64,000 nt of DNA, taken from the NCBI RefSeq assembly GCF_000002425.4, contig NC_037270.1, positions 8,351,649 through 8,415,648 of the forward strand, in the 5' to 3' direction. Of this stretch, positions 60,012 to 64,000 are shown one piece after another; the stretch's first letter is position 1; each line of letters begins with the position of its first letter. Origin of the DNA: Physcomitrium patens. Lineage: Eukaryota; Streptophyta; Bryopsida; Funariales; Funariaceae. The translations under genes and the position numbers were made by a program. Below the pieces are notes generated by a model, which saw nothing but the letters and a program-made list of their open reading frames with translations, did not search any database and was not told where the DNA came from.

Positions 60012-61517
60012 ATGGAAGAAGAATATAAATCACTCATAGACAATAGAACATGGGAATTGACTCAACTTCTATCAAATCGAGCTTCAATTGGTTGTAAGTG
60101 GGTGTTTAGAACAAAGAGGGATGCAATGGGCAATATTGTGAGGAATAAGGCAAGATTGATTGCCAAAGGCTACTCACAAGTTGTTGGTATTGATTTCAAT
60201 GAGACATTTGCTTCCATGGCCAAATTCACCATTATTAGAACCATTGTGGCAATTGGGGCAGCAATAGACTTGGAGATGTACCAAATGGATGTGAAGACGG
60301 CTTTCTTGAATGGAGAATTGAAAGAAGACATCTACATGGATCAACTTCAAGGATTTTTTCAAGAAGACAAACAACACTTTATGTGCAAGTTGAAGAAATC
60401 CTTGTATGGGCTCAAGCAATCATCAAGGACATGGTACCAACGTATCAACACCTTTTTTGTGAATCAAAGATTTGTGAGGAGTGAGGCTAATCATTCCATA
60501 TATGTAATGCAATCAAAAGCCTTCTTATTGATTGTTATTCTTTATGTTGATGATTTGATCATTTTAACCAATACTTTGAAAAAGATGGATTGGTTGAAGA
60601 TAAAGTTAGCAAAAGAATTTGAAATGAGTGATTTGGGAAAGCTCGACTATTGCTTAGGAGTAGAATTTGTGAGAGATCGAGCTAAGAAGATCATTACATT
60701 GAGCCAAAAGAAGTACATTGAAGAAGTATTGAAACGGTTCAACATGGAGGAGTGCAAGTCCATTGGAACACCTTTGGAGGTAAATTTGAAGTTGATGAAG
60801 CTCGCGGATGAAGAATTTGCTGAAGTTGAAGAAGAAATGAAAGATGTTTCATACAAGGCAGCAGTAAGCTCACTTATGTATGCAATGGTTGGTACAAGGG
60901 TAGATCTTGTATATGTGGTGAGTGTTGTGAGTCAATACATATCAAAGGCTAGACCAATTCATTCAGCAACCATTAAGAAGATCTTGAGGTACTTAAAAGA
61001 TACTTTGAACTTCAAATTGTGCCTTGGAGGTGATAGTATTACATTGCATGGATATTGTGATGTGGATTGGGTTGAAAATGTAAATGATAGAAGATCAATG
61101 ATGGAATATGTATTCTTTGTTGGAGTGGAAGCAATTTCATGGAATTTTAAGAGACAACCAACAATTGCAAAGTCTACAATGGAGGTAGAATATATGACAT
61201 TAAGTCATGGTGCAATAGAGATAATATGGCTAAGACAAGTTTTAGAAGACATTGGACTTGTGCAATTGGAAGCAACTCTAATGAAATATGACAATCAAGG
61301 ATGCCTTGCTTTTACCAAGAATCCAAAGCATCATTCAAGGACAAAGCAAATTGACATTCAACATCACTTCATACAAGAGAAGATTGAAATGGGAGTAATT
61401 GACATGAAGTATTGTGCAACGAAAGACATGCTTGTTGATTTGCTCACAAAAGCATTGGTGAAAGATAAATATTACAAATTGACAAAGGAATTAGATTTAT
61501 TAGCCTTTGATCAATAA
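60012..61517 (+). CDS. Copia reverse transcriptase and RNase H region
   Basis: A 501-codon open stretch of pol. Reverse transcriptase blocks: CKWVFRTKRDAMGN (about residues 28-41), KARLIAKGYSQ, QMDVKTAFLNGELKEDIYM, KLKKSLYGLKQSSRTWY and the catalytic YVDDLIIL (about 178-185). RNase H follows from about residue 340, with GYCDVDW, KSTMEVEYM and the terminal DLLTKAL. The first Met here is only the start of the open stretch; in copia elements this region is the C-terminal part of a polyprotein cut by the element's protease. It ends just before the polypurine tract. The wording is closer to copia elements common in mosses, lycophytes and gymnosperms than to the main angiosperm types, but I am not certain. 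Confidence 0.88.
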   Translation: MEEEYKSLIDNRTWELTQLLSNRASIGCKWVFRTKRDAMGNIVRNKARLIAKGYSQVVGIDFNETFASMAKFTIIRTIVAIGAAIDLEMYQMDVKTAFLNGELKEDIYMDQLQGFFQEDKQHFMCKLKKSLYGLKQSSRTWYQRINTFFVNQRFVRSEANHSIYVMQSKAFLLIVILYVDDLIILTNTLKKMDWLKIKLAKEFEMSDLGKLDYCLGVEFVRDRAKKIITLSQKKYIEEVLKRFNMEECKSIGTPLEVNLKLMKLADEEFAEVEEEMKDVSYKAAVSSLMYAMVGTRVDLVYVVSVVSQYISKARPIHSATIKKILRYLKDTLNFKLCLGGDSITLHGYCDVDWVENVNDRRSMMEYVFFVGVEAISWNFKRQPTIAKSTMEVEYMTLSHGAIEIIWLRQVLEDIGLVQLEATLMKYDNQGCLAFTKNPKHHSRTKQIDIQHHFIQEKIEMGVIDMKYCATKDMLVDLLTKALVKDKYYKLTKELDLLAFDQ

Positions 61518-61528
61518 CAAAGTGGGAG

Positions 61529-61973
61529 TGTTAAAGTAAATAGAGGATAAGTTAGAAGGTAAAAGATATTATCTTAAATAAGTTGCTAATGGTCAAAGGG
61601 CAGCAAAAACATGAAAGAAAGTTACTAAAGTGGTAGCTAGGATTATAGGTGACAGAAAGGGTTATAAATAGCAACTAGATTTATAGGTGGCGGCTAGAAT
61701 TATAGGTGGCAGCTAGAGTTATAGATGGCAGCTAGATTTATAGGTGGGGGCTAGGATTATAGGTGACAGGTAGGATTTAAAGTGGTGGCTAGGTTAAGAA
61801 GAATCTAAGGTTTAATTAGATGAAAGTAAGATGAATGCTAGCCATAATGGATGTAGCCTCTACCTATAAGTAAAGGGTGTTGGAAGTGAGAAGCATCTCA
61901 TTCTACACTTCTCTTGTATCTAACCTTGCTGATTTCTACTTACTTGTGTCTTGCTTATTGTATTTCTTCAATA
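61529..61973 (+). repeat. Copia 3' LTR
   Basis: 445 bp. It is longer than the 5' LTR because its 20-bp minisatellite (61628-61795) has about eight units against six. Confidence 0.88.
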
Positions 61974-62521
61974 AATTATATTACATAAATCTCGAGTCAT
62001 TGATACAAATCTTAACTTTTAATAATAATTATAAAGTCATTCAAATCTCTACAAAAATAAGCCTTATATTTCTAAAATAAGCTTAAAGCTAGCTCACAAA
62101 TTCTAATTGCCAATCTTCAAATGAATTCTTACTTTACCTAGGTGGCCTTTTTTGAGCTTGAAGGTCTAATTTTGATCATATTCCTCAAATAGTCAACTCC
62201 AAAGTATCAATCTAACTTATCTTAGGAATTTTTTAACTTGATTCTATCCTCAACTTATCTTTAATATCAATCATATTAATTATTTACCTCTTTTATCCTA
62301 TTTTTATCAATTTATGGCCTTTTTAAGATAATAAAAGAAATCCTATAGTCTAAAAGGTAAAATTATTAATCAACCTTTAATCTACTAGCTATTAAGACAA
62401 GAAAATAAACCAAGAGTCTTTTATAAAAGCCATGTTTATATGTCTTGAATTATTATTAAACCAAAATAATTAAATATTAATTAGAAATTTATTTATGATT
62501 ATATTTTCATTATATAGTTGT
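61974..62521. other. Unassigned AT-rich sequence
   Basis: No gene or repeat recognised. Confidence 0.4.
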
Positions 62522-64000
62522 GTCAAAATACAAGAATGAAAACTTCTCAAACAACTTCTTAGAGCTGCTTTATCTTCAAGCAATATGAGGACTACTTGAG
62601 AGGCTATTTAATATTTAATATATATTAGAGTTGAAGCTGAAGGGATCTTTAATCTTAATAATATATTTCTTAGAATTCTACTTCACCTTTCTTGGTTTTG
62701 ATCTTATACTCTTATAGTATAATTTAGTTCTTTTTAGCTTTCTTATTGAAATTCTTCTACTCAATTTCTTGTTTGATCTTCTATATAGTATATTTATGAT
62801 AGTTTGTTGAGACTCTCCTCTTATTAATACTAAAACTTCATCTTTCTTGATAGAAATTGGATTATCTCTCTTCTTGAAGATATTTGAGCACTTTAGAAGT
62901 TACAAATTATCCTCTTCTAAATTAATATTATTTAGAAACTCCATTTTTTTCTTTCAAGATGGCTAAAATTGAAGATGTTAGTATAATTGAGTCGGTCAAG
63001 TGTAGAGGTATTTAGAGAATATAATAAGGCTTAATGGATAATAACAAAGATTTACTTATTATGTCAAAGATCACGCTTTGCATTAATTTATGCATTTGAT
63101 TTTAAACAATTGGTTTGTGACATCAATGGAAATGAAGAAAATTTTATAAATCAATTTTATTCGAGACTAAAGGATAATGTAAAAGACTATTACTATTATT
63201 ACTTGATCTTCAAAAATTCAATGAAGCTATTAACCAAGTTGTGAAATATAATAATCAATTATTTCAACACCATCAAGATCAATGCTTATAAACTTTGATA
63301 AAGCAATGCATTAAAAATTTATACTTTCTTACTTCAACAAATATATTGCTTCTACACTTCAAATCTAAGGATATACAAATTGATATAGTACAATTTAAAT
63401 CTCTTACAATAGATAAGAAAAAGCATGGATTTGAACAAGGCCAATGTTTGTATTGTAGTAAAGAAGATCATCAATTTGAAAACTGTCCAAAGAAATAATA
63501 TACAACTAAGATTGAGAGTGCAATCATTCAAGAAAAAAAAGATGCCTAATCACAATAGAAATTACGTAGCTGAATATTTCAATATCTCAAATTCACCAAG
63601 GTCCTTCTTTCTTTGTCCAATTAACTTATTATTTATTATATCTTTATTTTTTAGCCTACAAAAACTTTAAATAAATGCTTTCTTAGATTCAAGAGCATTT
63701 GCTTATTTTTTAGATGAATTTTTTTTCAAACTTCATAAAATTCTTCTAATATAAAAGTCAAAACTTATATATGAAGAAGAAATAGATTATCAACCTTTAT
63801 CTTTAAGTAATATTATCCACAAGACTATACTACTAGAAATATCATTTGAAGGCTATAGTAATAATATAATATTTAATATTATTAAAAATTCATTCAATAT
63901 TATTATTTTAGAACTATTATAGTTAAAAAGGTATAATTCATCTATAAATTGGAAGTTTCATAAGGTTAAATTTTCTATAGAATTTATTTGAGCAAAACCT
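62522..64000 (+). mobile_element. Decayed relative of element A, runs off the window
   Basis: Plus-strand fossil. LTR (62522-62811, left edge approximate) similar to the element A LTR from its TATA region to its end, a primer site GTTTGTTGAGACT (62812-62824) of the same self-priming type, leader, gag (62960-63500) with zinc knuckle CLYCSKEDHQFENC (63448-63489), and the protease region (about 63660-63990). It is broken many times and continues beyond 64000. Confidence 0.72.

Larger units (their letters stand above)
55747..61973 (+). mobile_element. Ty1/copia retrotransposon
   Basis: 6.2 kb with LTRs at 55747-56153 and 61529-61973 and a near-match 5-bp flank (AATTG at 55742-55746, AATTA at 61974-61978). 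Parts: half-tRNA primer site (56154-56167), gag (56636-57265), zinc knuckle (57299-57340), protease (about 57460-57560), integrase (57880-59250, interrupted by a solo Tat LTR at 57913-58694), reverse transcriptase and RNase H (60012-61517), polypurine tract AACAAAGTGGGAG (61516-61528). The order integrase before reverse transcriptase defines copia. LTRs differ by roughly 8-9% in their first 105 bp. It has several breaks, but the reverse transcriptase region is still open over 501 codons. Confidence 0.93.

Noticed and set aside
1-64000. tRNA or rRNA genes
   Set aside because: No cloverleaf with conserved A and B boxes or rRNA block was noticed; tRNA-like matches are only retrotransposon primer sites.

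Overview
The window looks like nuclear DNA from a land plant. It is very AT-rich, carries long (TA)n tracts, and is built almost wholly from nested LTR retrotransposons whose primer sites match plant initiator tRNA-Met and tRNA-Asp. The repeats include arrays derived from the plant telomere motif TTTAGGG. One chromovirus family has a fungal/Tcn1-like look, which hints at a non-flowering plant or at old horizontal transfer, but the species cannot be fixed. No intact host gene and no tRNA, rRNA or CRISPR was recognised.

Layout. 1-3.46 kb: AT-rich spacer with five (TA)n loci. 3.5-7.8 kb: GC-richer, probably low-copy DNA with a 55-bp direct duplication and short coding-like stretches of a possible dead host gene (minus strand). 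7.8-9.5 kb: spacer. 9.5-13.3 kb: old minus-strand Ty3 chromovirus (family B) cut by 1.26-kb LTR-like repeats. 13.8-28.65 kb: a second B copy opened by about 11.4 kb of later insertions: a tandem pair of LTR-like repeats with telomere-like arrays (15.27-18.58 kb), then a minus-strand Tat-type Ty3 element (18.58-26.71 kb) that itself holds a full-length Tat element (19334-25457, target duplication TATAT). 28.66-37.33 and 43.5-44.3 kb: more decayed B copies. 37332-43492: a very young minus-strand chromovirus (element A, target duplication TATTT) inside an old B reverse transcriptase. 44.93-47.16 kb: sharply bounded GC/CpG-rich island of unknown origin. 49.2-54.7 kb: another B copy. 55747-61973: a Ty1/copia element with a solo Tat LTR inside it. 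62.5-64 kb: a decayed relative of A.

Most interesting signals. Element A carries perfect four-unit heat-shock elements in U3. In both A and B, the sequence just inside the 5' LTR is complementary to the predicted transcript start, the arrangement of self-priming elements such as yeast Tf1. The pairing is kept in both subfamilies although the bases differ, and a 13-bp hairpin at the same spot covaries with it. A also has a perfect 12-base initiator tRNA-Met complement 23 bases further in, and a subfamily-specific extra ORF. The copia element has a half-tRNA-Met primer site and the Tat element a decayed tRNA-Asp site, so three priming modes lie side by side.
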